Below, piece after piece: positions 45,736-56,002 of a DNA stretch of 64,000 nucleotides; position 1 is the first letter of the stretch, and each line of letters opens with the position of its first letter. This DNA is from Pseudomonadota bacterium (lineage in GTDB: Bacteria; Pseudomonadota; Gammaproteobacteria; Steroidobacterales; Steroidobacteraceae). The notes beneath the pieces were generated by a model. That model had not been told where the DNA came from. It did no database searches and saw only the letters and a program-made list of their open reading frames with translations. The DNA is taken from contig JAJYLP010000005.1 of NCBI GenBank assembly GCA_021787615.1, forward strand, positions 1 through 64,000. The letters are read 5' to 3'. A program made the position numbers and the translations under genes.

Positions 45736-47459
45736 GCAACGTTCTCGGCAAACAATGCGTCGCAGATCTCCGTCGGGCGGATCGTCAGCGGCCCCGGCCG
45801 CTGCAGAACCCGGGTATCGGCCGGCAAGTCATAATGCGCGCGCAGGTATTTGTGGAACTGCGCTCCGTGCGATTGCTCGACGACGACGACGCGCCGCACG
45901 CCCACAAGCGCCGCGCGCATCGCGGCCGGCCGGGTCGGCGCGAGCAGCCGTGGGGCGATGAGCCGGGCACGCACGCCGCGATTGGCTGCAAGCGTCAGCG
46001 CCTCGCGTGCAACGCCGGTCAGCGAGCCCCAGGTCAGAACCGCAGTGTCACCCTCGCCCTCCAGGGTCGCCCACAGCTGGCCGTAGTCATACTGCTCAAG
46101 CTTGTCGCACCGCTTGTCGAGCTGCGCCGAGTGATCGAGCGCACCGCTGGTCGGTACGCCGCGCTCAGTGTGCGTCAGGCCATCGGCGGTGTACTGGCCG
46201 CCGGCTGTCCCGGGAATCGCCATCGGCGACACGCCGGTGCCGGTTATTGCGTAACGCCTGTAAGCGCCGCCGGCTGATTGGGCCCGTAGGCGCCTGCCGA
46301 CGAAGGCAATGTCGGCCGGGCGCGCAATCGCCCCCTGTGCCTGGCCGAGAAATTGGTCCGAGAGCACGATGACCGGACTCTGGAGCGCTTCGGCCAGGAA
46401 CACTGCCCACTGGGTCGAAAGCAGGCAGTCAGGGATCGATTGCGGCGCAATGACCAGGTGCGGCGCATCGCCGTGCAGGCCGTACACGGCGATATTGAGG
46501 TCTGCCTGCTCGGACTTGGTCGGGATTCCGGTCGAGGGACCGCCGCGCATGACGTCGACGACGACGATGGGCACCTCCGCCGCCGTCGCCAGGCCGATCG
46601 ACTCGACCATCAGCGAAAGGCCCGGGCCCGAGGTCGCGGTGAGGGACGGCGTGCCGCCATACGAGGCGCCAATGATCATGTTCACCGAGGCGAGCTCGTC
46701 TTCGGCCTGAACGAGCGAGCCGCCGACTCGCGCAAGCTTCGGCGCGAGCCATTCGAGGATTTCCGAGGCGGGAGTGATCGGATAGGCGGCCGCGAAGCGA
46801 ACGCCGCCGCGCAGCGCCCCGAGCCCGACCGCCTCGTTGCCCGTGATCAACCAACGCTTGCCGGGACTCGCCAGCGCAGGAGGCAATGCGCGCGCGAGCG
46901 CAAACGCGGCAACCGCCTCGGCGCCGGCGCGCGTTGCGGCCAGGTTCGCCGCCATTGCCGCTTCGCCCTTGTGGCCAAAGCGATTATCGATCACGCGCTC
47001 GAGAATCTCGCTAGGGATGGCGAGCAGCCGCGCCGCGGCGCCGAGGGCAATCATGTTCGCCCGCCACTCGGGGTGCAGTCTGCACAACTCGGCACAGCGC
47101 AAATCCCCCCGACGCGCGCTCGCGGGCACCATTGCGGCGGGCGCCTCACCGCCTGCGGGATCGCCGATGACCAGCCCATCGGGATGCAGCGCAATCTCAC
47201 TGTCGAAGCGAGCGGCATTGCGCCAGTCGATCGCCAGCAGCAGGTCGAAGCCGCCGCTGTGGCACTCGACGGGCTGCGCCGAGACGCGCAGCAGCGCCGC
47301 GGCCTCCCCGCCCCGGATCTGCGGTCCCACGGACCGTGTCAGGAGTCCGTTCCAGCCAGCCCGGCAGAGCGCCTCGAGCAGCAGCTGGCCGGTGGTCAGC
47401 ACCCCCGCCCCGCCGCTGCCGAGCAACGCAACCGACACGCTCACCGGGTCATCGGCCAT
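45732..47459 (-). CDS. korA: 2-oxoglutarate:ferredoxin oxidoreductase, fused gamma-alpha subunit
   Basis: 575-aa fusion: residues about 1-190 are the gamma domain ([36 protein letters not shown]) and the rest is the alpha domain ([50 protein letters not shown]). The fused layout and [14 protein letters not shown] motif are typical of KorA-type 2-oxoglutarate enzymes. It is divergent from had, and the shared intergenic region has one palindromic operator. Confidence 0.87.
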   Translation of the reverse strand: MADDPVSVSVALLGSGGAGVLTTGQLLLEALCRAGWNGLLTRSVGPQIRGGEAAALLRVSAQPVECHSGGFDLLLAIDWRNAARFDSEIALHPDGLVIGDPAGGEAPAAMVPASARRGDLRCAELCRLHPEWRANMIALGAAARLLAIPSEILERVIDNRFGHKGEAAMAANLAATRAGAEAVAAFALARALPPALASPGKRWLITGNEAVGLGALRGGVRFAAAYPITPASEILEWLAPKLARVGGSLVQAEDELASVNMIIGASYGGTPSLTATSGPGLSLMVESIGLATAAEVPIVVVDVMRGGPSTGIPTKSEQADLNIAVYGLHGDAPHLVIAPQSIPDCLLSTQWAVFLAEALQSPVIVLSDQFLGQAQGAIARPADIAFVGRRLRAQSAGGAYRRYAITGTGVSPMAIPGTAGGQYTADGLTHTERGVPTSGALDHSAQLDKRCDKLEQYDYGQLWATLEGEGDTAVLTWGSLTGVAREALTLAANRGVRARLIAPRLLAPTRPAAMRAALVGVRRVVVVEQSHGAQFHKYLRAHYDLPADTRVLQRPGPLTIRPTEICDALFAENVA

Positions 47460-47517
47460 ACGCGCTCCACAAAAAGTCCGGAGAAATCACGGCAGTTGAC
47501 CCCATAGCTGTATTTCA

Positions 47518-47529
47518 GTACCATAATAC
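47518..47529. promoter_or_regulatory. operator between korA and had
   Basis: GTACCATAATAC, identical to the site at 31496, located 59 bp upstream of korA and 107 bp upstream of had. One site could control both divergent operons. Confidence 0.65.
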
Positions 47530-47635
47530 TTTAAATCGTAGAGACGTGGCCTGTCAACGCGGGATGGGCTGGCGAAGCGGGGACTCTGGCGCGCTTCACT
47601 TCGCGTAACCGTTGCGGCGCCTTGGGAATCGTTCC

Positions 47636-48694
47636 ATGCAAGCATTGCGCTGGATGATGGTGGAGCCGGGCAAGCCGCTTGAGCCGATGGAATTCAAGCC
47701 GACGGCTGAAGCGGGGGAAGTGGTCATCCGCGTTGCCGGTTGCGGCGTCTGCCATACCGACCTCGGTTTCTACTACGACGGGGTCCGTACCAATCAATCC
47801 CCGCCCCTGTGCCTCGGGCACGAGATCAGCGGCCGCGTCGAGTCCGCCGGCTCCGGAGCCGAGAGCTGGATCGGCCGTGCGGTCATTGTCCCGGCCGTCA
47901 TCCCCTGCGGGCAGTGCGAATCCTGCCGACGTGGGCACGCCACGATCTGCTCGAAGCAAAAGATGCCTGGCAATGATCTGCAGGGAGGCTTTGCGACCCA
48001 CGTGGTCGTGCCGGCGCGCGGATTGTGTGCGGTGGATGAGACCCGCCTCAGCGCCGCGGGTCTTGATCTGGCGACGGTGAGCGTCGTCGCCGATGCCGTC
48101 ACGACGCCCTACCAGGCCGTCATGCAGACCGGTATCGGCGCCGGCGACCTTGCCATCGTCAACGGCGTCGGCGGCGTCGGCGGCTATTGCGCGCAGATCG
48201 CCCGGGCATCAGGCGCCTCCGTGGTGGCAATCGACGTCAGCGACAGCAAGCTCACCGCCCTCGGCGAGGTCGCCGAGCTCACGATCAACGCACGCAATTG
48301 CAGCATCAAGGAGATCAAGGCCTCCATCCAAGCCTTTGCGCAGGCGCACGGTCTGCGGCCGCGCTCGGAGTGGACAATCTTCGAGTGTTCGGGCACCAAG
48401 GCGGGCCAGGAGAGCGCATTTGGGCTGCTCAACCATGGCGCCACGCTGGCAGTGGTCGGCTTCACGATGGACAAGGTGGAGATCCGTCTCTCGAACCTGA
48501 TGGCATTCCACGCCCGCGCACTCGGCAATTGGGGCTGCGCACCCGAGCTCTACCCTGCCGCGCTCGCCCTCGTGCTCGAAGGACAAGTGCGCGTCGCGCC
48601 GTTCACCGAGAAACGCCCGCTCGCGCAGATCAACTCGGTCTTCGCGGCCGTACACCGCGGCGAAATTGACAAGCGCGTCGTGCTGCAGCCCTGA
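47636..48694 (+). CDS. had: 6-hydroxycyclohex-1-ene-1-carbonyl-CoA dehydrogenase
   Basis: Zinc-type medium-chain alcohol dehydrogenase of 352 aa from ATG 47636. Zn ligands in [11 protein letters not shown] and LGHEISGRV, structural zinc Cys in [19 protein letters not shown] motif [14 protein letters not shown]. It oxidises the hydroxy group introduced by Dch to the 6-oxo compound used by Oah. The assignment rests on similarity to Had/BzdX (GHEISGRV and its surroundings) and on the presence of dch, oah and bcr in the same regulon. It is followed by an SDR gene 1 bp later. Confidence 0.87.
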   Translation: MQALRWMMVEPGKPLEPMEFKPTAEAGEVVIRVAGCGVCHTDLGFYYDGVRTNQSPPLCLGHEISGRVESAGSGAESWIGRAVIVPAVIPCGQCESCRRGHATICSKQKMPGNDLQGGFATHVVVPARGLCAVDETRLSAAGLDLATVSVVADAVTTPYQAVMQTGIGAGDLAIVNGVGGVGGYCAQIARASGASVVAIDVSDSKLTALGEVAELTINARNCSIKEIKASIQAFAQAHGLRPRSEWTIFECSGTKAGQESAFGLLNHGATLAVVGFTMDKVEIRLSNLMAFHARALGNWGCAPELYPAALALVLEGQVRVAPFTEKRPLAQINSVFAAVHRGEIDKRVVLQP

Positions 48695-48695
48695 T

Positions 48696-49421
48696 ATGCC
48701 AAGTCTACCGGCCCGTGCCTCCTACGATTTCCGCGGTCACCGCGCGATCGTCACAGGTGCCGCACGCGGCATCGGCCGTGCCATTGCTGACACACTCGCC
48801 GCGGCCGGCGCCACCGTGCATGGCTTCGATGTCGACATTCCCGAGGATTATCCCTACGGCCGCGCCGCCGTGGACATTGCCAACGGGGCACAGGTGCACG
48901 CCGCTGTCGCCGCGCTGCCGGCGCCACCGACGCTCCTCGTCAACAATGCAGGCATTACTCGCGATCGCACGCTCGCCAAGATGACCGACGAGGACTGGGA
49001 CGCGGTCATCAGGGTCAACCTCACCGGCGCCTTCCACATGACTCGCGCAGTTGCGCCGCTAATGGCGGGCACAGGCTTCGGCCGTATCGTGAACATCACC
49101 TCGATCAACGGCTTGCGCGGGAAGTTCGGGCAGGGAAACTACGCGGCATCCAAGGCCGGTCTGATCGGACTGACGAAGTCGGCCGCGAAGGAGTTCGGCC
49201 GCAAGGGCATCACCGTGAACGCCGTGGCCCCGGGTATGGTCATGACTCTCATGGCCGGCGAACTTCCCCCGGAGATCACCGCCCAGGCGCGCAGCGAGGC
49301 CGCGTTGGCGGCCCTGGCCGGCGTGGAGGACATCGCGCATGCCGTCTTGTTCCTTCTCTCGGATGCGGCGCGCGCCATCACGGGCGAGGTGCTGCGGGTC
49401 GATGCCGGCCAATACATCTAA
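48696..49421 (+). CDS. SDR-family 3-hydroxyacyl-CoA dehydrogenase-like protein
   Basis: FabG-like SDR of 241 aa. TGAARGIGRA is the cofactor motif, NNAG is present, and the active site is complete (Ser in NITSINGLRG, Tyr and Lys in YAASK). In an operon with had, it probably oxidises a 3-hydroxyacyl-CoA of the lower pathway, such as 3-hydroxypimelyl-CoA, the product of Oah. A fatty-acid-synthesis type role (FabG) cannot be excluded by sequence alone. No thiolase gene follows. Confidence 0.75.
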   Translation: MPSLPARASYDFRGHRAIVTGAARGIGRAIADTLAAAGATVHGFDVDIPEDYPYGRAAVDIANGAQVHAAVAALPAPPTLLVNNAGITRDRTLAKMTDEDWDAVIRVNLTGAFHMTRAVAPLMAGTGFGRIVNITSINGLRGKFGQGNYAASKAGLIGLTKSAAKEFGRKGITVNAVAPGMVMTLMAGELPPEITAQARSEAALAALAGVEDIAHAVLFLLSDAARAITGEVLRVDAGQYI

Positions 49422-49555
49422 GGCCGGCGCACTTCGCGGCCCACGTCGGCGCTGGGCCGTACACGCCGCTCGCCGCACTCTGCGGGCACGAATCGAACAG
49501 CGGATGCATTGATCGCGTGACGGGAACCGATGCGATCGGAACGTGGAGAGCAGTC

Positions 49556-49978
49556 ATGATTCCGGACAACAAGTCTCGTGCCGCCTTGATCGACGCTCTG
49601 TCCGCCGAGCATCGGGCACTGCTGCCGGAATTGGCCAGACTCGCGCAGCAGGCAGCGGCTTCAGCCGAATCCCTCAAAACGGCCTTCGAGCGCATTGCGC
49701 CCCTGATCGGCCTGCCCCTGGATGAACACATCGCAAACGAAGACCGCGAGCTCTTCCCCGCCTATGCCGCATGCGGCGGCGACGCCGGAATCCTTGCGTT
49801 CTTCACCGCCGAGCACGGTGAGATTCTGGCGTTGCGCAATCGTCTGGTAGCGGCGATCGAGGATAACGACGACATCGAGGCGGCCCGGTTTCTGGCCGAG
49901 CAGCTGGCCGATGCGCTCTCATCGCACATGAATCGGGAAGAGGAGATGCTGTTCCCTGCGATGCGAGACCTCCTGTGA
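49556..49978 (+). CDS. hemerythrin-like HHE-domain protein
   Basis: 140-aa four-helix protein with His/Glu motifs of hemerythrin-type diiron sites: SAEHRALL, DEHIANEDRELFPAY, TAEHGEILALR and SSHMNREEEMLFPAM. Such proteins bind oxygen or nitric oxide or sense iron. It lies downstream of the had-SDR operon by 134 bp and converges on the IclR gene; a protective role for oxygen-labile enzymes is possible but unproven. Confidence 0.8.
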   Translation: MIPDNKSRAALIDALSAEHRALLPELARLAQQAAASAESLKTAFERIAPLIGLPLDEHIANEDRELFPAYAACGGDAGILAFFTAEHGEILALRNRLVAAIEDNDDIEAARFLAEQLADALSSHMNREEEMLFPAMRDLL

Positions 49979-50102
49979 CGGACGGTGCCGATCGCCTCGC
50001 CCGGCACTGACCGGGCATTGCGCACGGATCACGCGGCAAACTCCATGGCGCTGCCGCGCTGAGGCGCCCCGCCGCCCGGGAACTGTCCGGGCGCGCGAGG
50101 GC

Positions 50103-50885
50103 TCAAGCCGCGTTATTCGCCCCCAAGCGTTGCGAAAGAGTCGCAGCGGTATGCAGAATCGCCGCTGCGATGCGCTGGATGTGAGCCTCAAAGGGCTTGC
50201 TGTAGCCGAGCGCCACCAGCGCCAGGACCATCGCGCCCGAGTGGTCGAACACCGGGGCGGCGATACCGCCGATGCCGGGAATGAAATCAATGGTGTGCGC
50301 GAAGCCCTGGCGGCGTGTCTGCTCTACGAAGGCCTCGACCACTTCCCGCCTCATCGGCGCAAGACCCTTGCGCCGGTTGCCGGCGAGTTCTTTCTTCAGC
50401 GCGACTTGCGTGCTCTCCCTCGGCAGGAAGGCGAGGTACGCCCCTCCGGTGGCCGATCGGGTGAGCGGCATGATCGACCCGACCCGCAGACTCGCGGCCA
50501 CCGGCGTGTCGGCGCCGAGCCAGCGCACGATGGTCGGGCCCTGGTTGGCCCACACCGCGAGCGCTACAGTCTGACCGATCGCCCGCGACAACTTTGGCAG
50601 TGCCGCGGCGCCGATGAGCACCGGATCGAGACGCGCCAGCGCGCTCAAACCAAGCTGTAGAGCGAACGGGCCCAGGTCGTATAGGCCCGTTTCAGTCTGC
50701 TGCTCGACCAGCCCCATCCGGCCGAAGCTCACGAGATATCGGTGCGCCTTGGCGGCCGGCATGCCGGCCTCCTGAGCGAGGTCACGCAACATCTGCGGCC
50801 GCCGCGCCTCGGCGAGCGCCGAAAGGAGCCTGCCGCCCACTTCGATCGACTGAATGCCTTGCTGTGGCTTGTGCTTGCGAGTCAT
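50103..50885 (-). CDS. IclR-family transcriptional regulator
   Basis: IclR-type regulator of 260 aa from ATG 50885. The N-terminal winged helix (QSIEVGGRLLSALAEA, LRDLAQEAGMPAAKAHRYL, FGRMGLVEQ) is followed by the effector domain with GSIMPLTRSATGGAYLAFLP and PGIGGIAAPVFDHSG. It is divergent from hpaB and is a candidate regulator of the 4-hydroxyphenylacetate operon, alongside HpaR. Confidence 0.85.
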   Translation of the reverse strand: MTRKHKPQQGIQSIEVGGRLLSALAEARRPQMLRDLAQEAGMPAAKAHRYLVSFGRMGLVEQQTETGLYDLGPFALQLGLSALARLDPVLIGAAALPKLSRAIGQTVALAVWANQGPTIVRWLGADTPVAASLRVGSIMPLTRSATGGAYLAFLPRESTQVALKKELAGNRRKGLAPMRREVVEAFVEQTRRQGFAHTIDFIPGIGGIAAPVFDHSGAMVLALVALGYSKPFEAHIQRIAAAILHTAATLSQRLGANNAA

Positions 50886-50921
50886 CGCGCGAACGTAAGG
50901 CTTGACGGGAATCAAGGCAAG

Positions 50922-50961
50922 TGATTACGATTAAATTAATAGGTTAATTATTTCATAATCA
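50922..50961. promoter_or_regulatory. AT-rich dyad in the IclR-hpaB intergenic region
   Basis: An outer inverted repeat TGATTA...TAATCA (50922-50927 and 50956-50961) surrounds an inner dyad AATTAA-TAGG-TTAATT (50934-50949). The block is strikingly AT-rich in GC-rich DNA and lies between divergent start codons, so it probably holds both promoters and a regulator site (IclR or HpaR). Confidence 0.5.
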
Positions 50962-50982
50962 TGATGCGACGCGGGAGCAAGC

Positions 50983-52479
50983 ATGATCGGGACTGAAGGT
51001 CACGGGGCCCGAAGAGGGCACGAGGTATTGCAACGGCTGCGCGAGCGGCCTCCGACCATCTGGTATGGGGGCGAGCAGGTGAAGGACGTCACGACGCATC
51101 CGGCCCTCAAGGGCGGAGTACACACGCTGGCGAAGCTCTACGATCTGCAGTGGGAGCAGCAGGACATCACCCTGTACGATTCGCCGACGAGCGGCCACAG
51201 GGTAGCCCGCTCTTTCATGATGCCGAAGACCCACGCGCAGCTGCAGAGCGTCAGCCGGGCGATGAAGGTCTGGGGAGACTACACGTTCGGGATGATGGGA
51301 CGGGTGCCGGACTACATCAACCGGGCCATGACCGGTTACGCCGCGGGCGCGCCCTTCCTCGCCGAGGCCGGCGCACGCTATGGCGAGAACGCGGTGCGCT
51401 GCTACGAGTACCTGCGCGAGAACGATCTGTGTCTGACGCATACGTTGATTCCGCCGCAAGCCAACCGTGCGGCGAGCATGGCGAACCAGGCGGACCCGTA
51501 TCTGTCCGCACGCGTCAAGGAAGAGACCGATGCGGGGCTCATCATCCGCGGCTGCCGCATGCTGGCGACACTGCCGATCTCTGACGAAATCATGGTATTC
51601 CCCTCCACCGTGCTCAAGAGCGGCGATGAAGACGCTCCGTACGCATTCGGGTTCTGCATCCCGAATGACACGCCCGGCCTGCGTTTCATCAGCCGCGAAA
51701 GCGTCGATTACGGCCGATCGCATTTCGATCACCCGCTGGGTTCGCGCTTCGAGGAAATGGATGCCCTGGTGGTGTTCGACGATGTATTCGTTCCCTGGGA
51801 ACGGGTGCTGCTGTATCGGGACGTCAAGCGCTGCAATGAGGCGTACGCGCGTACCGGCGCCGTGGTTCATATGACGCACCAAGTTGTCGTCAAGAACATC
51901 GCCAAGAGCGAGTTTCTGCTGGGGCTGGCCTCACTGATGGTCAACACCATAGGTGCCGAGGTCTTCCAGCACATACACGAGAAGCTGGCGGAAATTTGGG
52001 TGAATCTCGAGACCATGCAGGCGTTCCTGCGCGCCGCGGAGGCGGACGCCGCGCTCGACGAGTGGGGTGTCATGCGTCCGGCCTGGAACCCGCTGGATGC
52101 GGCCCGCAATCTCTTCCCGCGCCTGTATCCGCGCATGGTGGAGATCATCCAGCAAATCGGTGCCAGCGGCCTGGTGGCCATGCCCACCGAGGCGGATCTG
52201 AAAGGTCCGCTGGTCGGAGATATCCGCAAGTACTACCAGGCGGCGCGGGCCGAAGCCTTCGACCGCATTCCCATGTTCCGACTGGGCTGGGATACGGCGC
52301 TCTCGGCCTTCGCCTCCCGCCAGGTGCTCTACGAGCGGTTCTTTTTCGGCGACCCGGTGCGCATGGCCGGTGCCCTGGTCACCGGCCACGGCGCGCAGAT
52401 CAAGGAATACGCTGACAAGGTCATGGCCTTCGTGAAGCAGAACCGGGACGAGGCCTTCGCGGCGGCCGAGGCGGGTTGA
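50983..52479 (+). CDS. hpaB: 4-hydroxyphenylacetate 3-monooxygenase, oxygenase component
   Basis: FADH2-dependent monooxygenase of 498 aa in the HpaB family, converting 4-hydroxyphenylacetate to homoprotocatechuate. The N-terminal region has PPTIWYGGEQVKDVTTHP; the flavin/substrate core includes AASMANQADPYLS, DDVFVPWERVLLYRD and QIGASGLVAMPTEAD; the C-terminal part has FFFGDPVRMAG. Length is normal. The next gene, 7 bp later, encodes the reductase. First gene of the hpa operon. Confidence 0.87.
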   Translation: MIGTEGHGARRGHEVLQRLRERPPTIWYGGEQVKDVTTHPALKGGVHTLAKLYDLQWEQQDITLYDSPTSGHRVARSFMMPKTHAQLQSVSRAMKVWGDYTFGMMGRVPDYINRAMTGYAAGAPFLAEAGARYGENAVRCYEYLRENDLCLTHTLIPPQANRAASMANQADPYLSARVKEETDAGLIIRGCRMLATLPISDEIMVFPSTVLKSGDEDAPYAFGFCIPNDTPGLRFISRESVDYGRSHFDHPLGSRFEEMDALVVFDDVFVPWERVLLYRDVKRCNEAYARTGAVVHMTHQVVVKNIAKSEFLLGLASLMVNTIGAEVFQHIHEKLAEIWVNLETMQAFLRAAEADAALDEWGVMRPAWNPLDAARNLFPRLYPRMVEIIQQIGASGLVAMPTEADLKGPLVGDIRKYYQAARAEAFDRIPMFRLGWDTALSAFASRQVLYERFFFGDPVRMAGALVTGHGAQIKEYADKVMAFVKQNRDEAFAAAEAG

Positions 52480-52486
52480 GGCGGTC

Positions 52487-53041
52487 ATGGACAACCTCCC
52501 GCCCGATGCCCGCCGCTTCCGCGACGCCATGGGGCTGCTCGCGACCGGCATCGCGGTGATCGTCGGCCGGTCAGGCGAGGAGGTGATGGCCATGACCGTC
52601 AATGCAGTCAACTCGCTCTCGCTCGAGCCCATGTTGGTGCTGTTCTGCCCAGGCAAGCGAACCAAATTCGCGCAGCGGCTGGAGGCGATGTCGGACTTCA
52701 CCATCAACTTCCTGCGTTACGATCAGCAGGCACTTTCGACCTACTTCGCCGGCGGCTGGCGGGAACCCTCGGCGCCGCCGTTCCGCTTCGTGCCATGGCG
52801 GGCCGCGCCCCGGCTCGAAGGGTCGCTGGCCTCGCTTGACTGCCGGCGCGAGCAGGTGGTTGATGCGGGCGATCACTGGATGGTGGTCGGCCGGGTGCTC
52901 GATCTGCGCACGGGTGTCGCACCTCACAGGCCGCTCCTGTTCTTCCAGGGACGCTACCACGGCGTTGACTTCTCGCCGGGCGTGCCGGCGCCGGACTTGA
53001 GCGCGGAGGATGAGCCGGCCCAGGTGTTCTATGCGTTCTGA
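52487..53041 (+). CDS. hpaC: flavin reductase component of the hydroxylase
   Basis: 184-aa flavin:NADH reductase of the HpaC/flavin-reductase-like family that supplies FADH2 to HpaB. The start has MGLLATGIAVIVG and VMAMTVNAVNSLSLEP, the flavin-binding part of the family, followed by LVLFCPGKRTKFAQ and FTINFLRYDQQALS. Adjacent and coupled to hpaB. Confidence 0.82.
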   Translation: MDNLPPDARRFRDAMGLLATGIAVIVGRSGEEVMAMTVNAVNSLSLEPMLVLFCPGKRTKFAQRLEAMSDFTINFLRYDQQALSTYFAGGWREPSAPPFRFVPWRAAPRLEGSLASLDCRREQVVDAGDHWMVVGRVLDLRTGVAPHRPLLFFQGRYHGVDFSPGVPAPDLSAEDEPAQVFYAF

Positions 53042-53118
53042 ACGGCTCGCGAGGACGAGGCCGCGCATCGGCCCGGCTCTTGCGGCTTGACAAAGGCCTT
53101 GCCCTATATAATTATGAT

Positions 53119-53132
53119 GTTAAGTATCTAAC
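53119..53132. promoter_or_regulatory. GTTA-N6-TAAC dyad upstream of hpaF
   Basis: A small dyad in an AT-rich patch, 17 bp before the hpaF ATG, within the 107-bp gap between hpaC and hpaF. It may be an internal promoter or an HpaR site. The arms are only 4 bp, so confidence is low. Confidence 0.3.
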
Positions 53133-53148
53133 CCGCGAAGGAGCGGAC

Positions 53149-53552
53149 ATGCCGCACATCGTGATCGAGTACTCCGCGAACCTGCGCGGACGGCTGGACC
53201 TGCCGCAGTTTCTGAAGGCGGTACATGAAGCAGCCATCTCGACCGGCGTCTTCCCCCTCGGCGGCATCCGCACCCGGGCTTATGCGGCCGAGCATTACGT
53301 GATTGCCGACGGTCATCCCGACAACACCTTCGTGCACATCGGCCTGAGGATCGGCCCCGGACGGGATCTGGATACCCGCAAACGCGCCTGCCAGACCATC
53401 TTCGCGGCAGCACGGAATTACCTCGCGACGCTCTTCGCGACGCTGCCGCTTGGCATTTCGCTCGACATGCAGGACATCGATCCGGTGCTGCGATGCCGGC
53501 AGAACAATCTGCACGAATACGTGCAAAGGCGCCCCAGCCACGGCAGTGCCCC

Positions 53553-53556
<4 letters not shown>
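53149..53556 (+). CDS. hpaF: 5-carboxymethyl-2-hydroxymuconate isomerase
   Basis: 135-aa isomerase (CHMI). It begins MPHIVIEYSANL, so after removal of Met the catalytic Pro1 is exposed, as in the tautomerase superfamily. IGLRIGPGRDLDTRK is also typical of HpaF. It converts CHM to the 2-oxo isomer in homoprotocatechuate meta-cleavage. The stop overlaps the hpaE start (ATGA). Confidence 0.88.
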
Positions 53557-55070
<1,514 letters not shown>

Positions 55071-55090
55071 CGCCACGCAGGAGACTCACG

Positions 55091-56002
55091 GTGACCGCCC
55101 GCCTCGCTAGACTGAAAGGCTCCATCCCCCCGCTGGTAACGCCGTTGCGCGAAGGCGAGGTCGACTACGAGACTTATGCGCGCCTGGTCGAGTTCCAGAT
55201 CCAGAATGGCTCGCACGGCGTGCTGGTGAACGGCACGACCGCCGAACCATCCACCCTCTCGGTCGAGGAGCGCAACCGGCTGGTCGAAGTCGCGGTCCAG
55301 GTGACGGACGGGCGGATCCCCGTGGTCGCGGCCACTGGCTCGCAGTCCCTGAGGGAGACGCGCGAGCTCAGCGAATACGCCGCACGAGTCGGCGCCGATG
55401 TGCTCCTCATCGTCACGCCCTACTACATTCGGCCGCCGCAGCGGGGTCTCATCGCCTACTACCTCGAGCTGGCCTCGCTCACCGACCTGCCGTGGATGGT
55501 CTATCACATCCCCGGGCGCACCGCCGTCAGCGTGACCATCGACACGCTGAAAGCGCTGCGCGAGAGTTCCTCGACCTTCGTCGGCATGAAACACGCGGTG
55601 AACGATCTGGCGCTGGTATCGGAATGTCATGCGGTATTCGGCTCGGAGTTCAAGATCTTCGTCGGGTTGGAGGAGCTCAGCTTCCCGATGATGGCGGTGG
55701 GGGCCTGCGGCCTCATGAACGCCGTTGGCAACCTGCGGCCCCGGAGTCTCGTCGACCTCTGCGAGGCCGTGTGGCGAGGTGACTTGGCTGGCGCACAGGC
55801 GCTGCATCACGCGCTGTTCGAGATCAACCGGGCGGTGTTCTTCGACACCAACCCCGTGCCAATGAAGTACATGATGCGGCGCCTCGGACTGCTGCCGCGC
55901 AACGAGCACCGCCTGCCCATGATGAGCGCCACAGCGGAGCTCGAGCGGCGGCTGGATGAGGTGCTCGAGCGCGCGGGCCTGCTCGTGGAGCCGCCCGCGT
56001 GA
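55091..56002 (+). CDS. DHDPS/NAL-family aldolase, possible HpaI substitute
   Basis: Class I (Schiff-base) lyase of 303 aa starting at GTG 55091 with GGAG upstream. LKGSIPPLVTPLREGEVDYE, the GTTAEPSTLS binding loop, VTPYYIRPPQRGL (catalytic Tyr) and FVGMKHAVNDLAL (Schiff-base Lys) place it in the dihydrodipicolinate synthase/N-acetylneuraminate lyase family. The operon otherwise lacks the usual HpaI metal-dependent aldolase, so this enzyme may cleave the 2,4-dihydroxyheptenedioate intermediate to pyruvate and succinate semialdehyde. That role is inferred from position. Confidence 0.75.
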   Translation: MTARLARLKGSIPPLVTPLREGEVDYETYARLVEFQIQNGSHGVLVNGTTAEPSTLSVEERNRLVEVAVQVTDGRIPVVAATGSQSLRETRELSEYAARVGADVLLIVTPYYIRPPQRGLIAYYLELASLTDLPWMVYHIPGRTAVSVTIDTLKALRESSSTFVGMKHAVNDLALVSECHAVFGSEFKIFVGLEELSFPMMAVGACGLMNAVGNLRPRSLVDLCEAVWRGDLAGAQALHHALFEINRAVFFDTNPVPMKYMMRRLGLLPRNEHRLPMMSATAELERRLDEVLERAGLLVEPPA

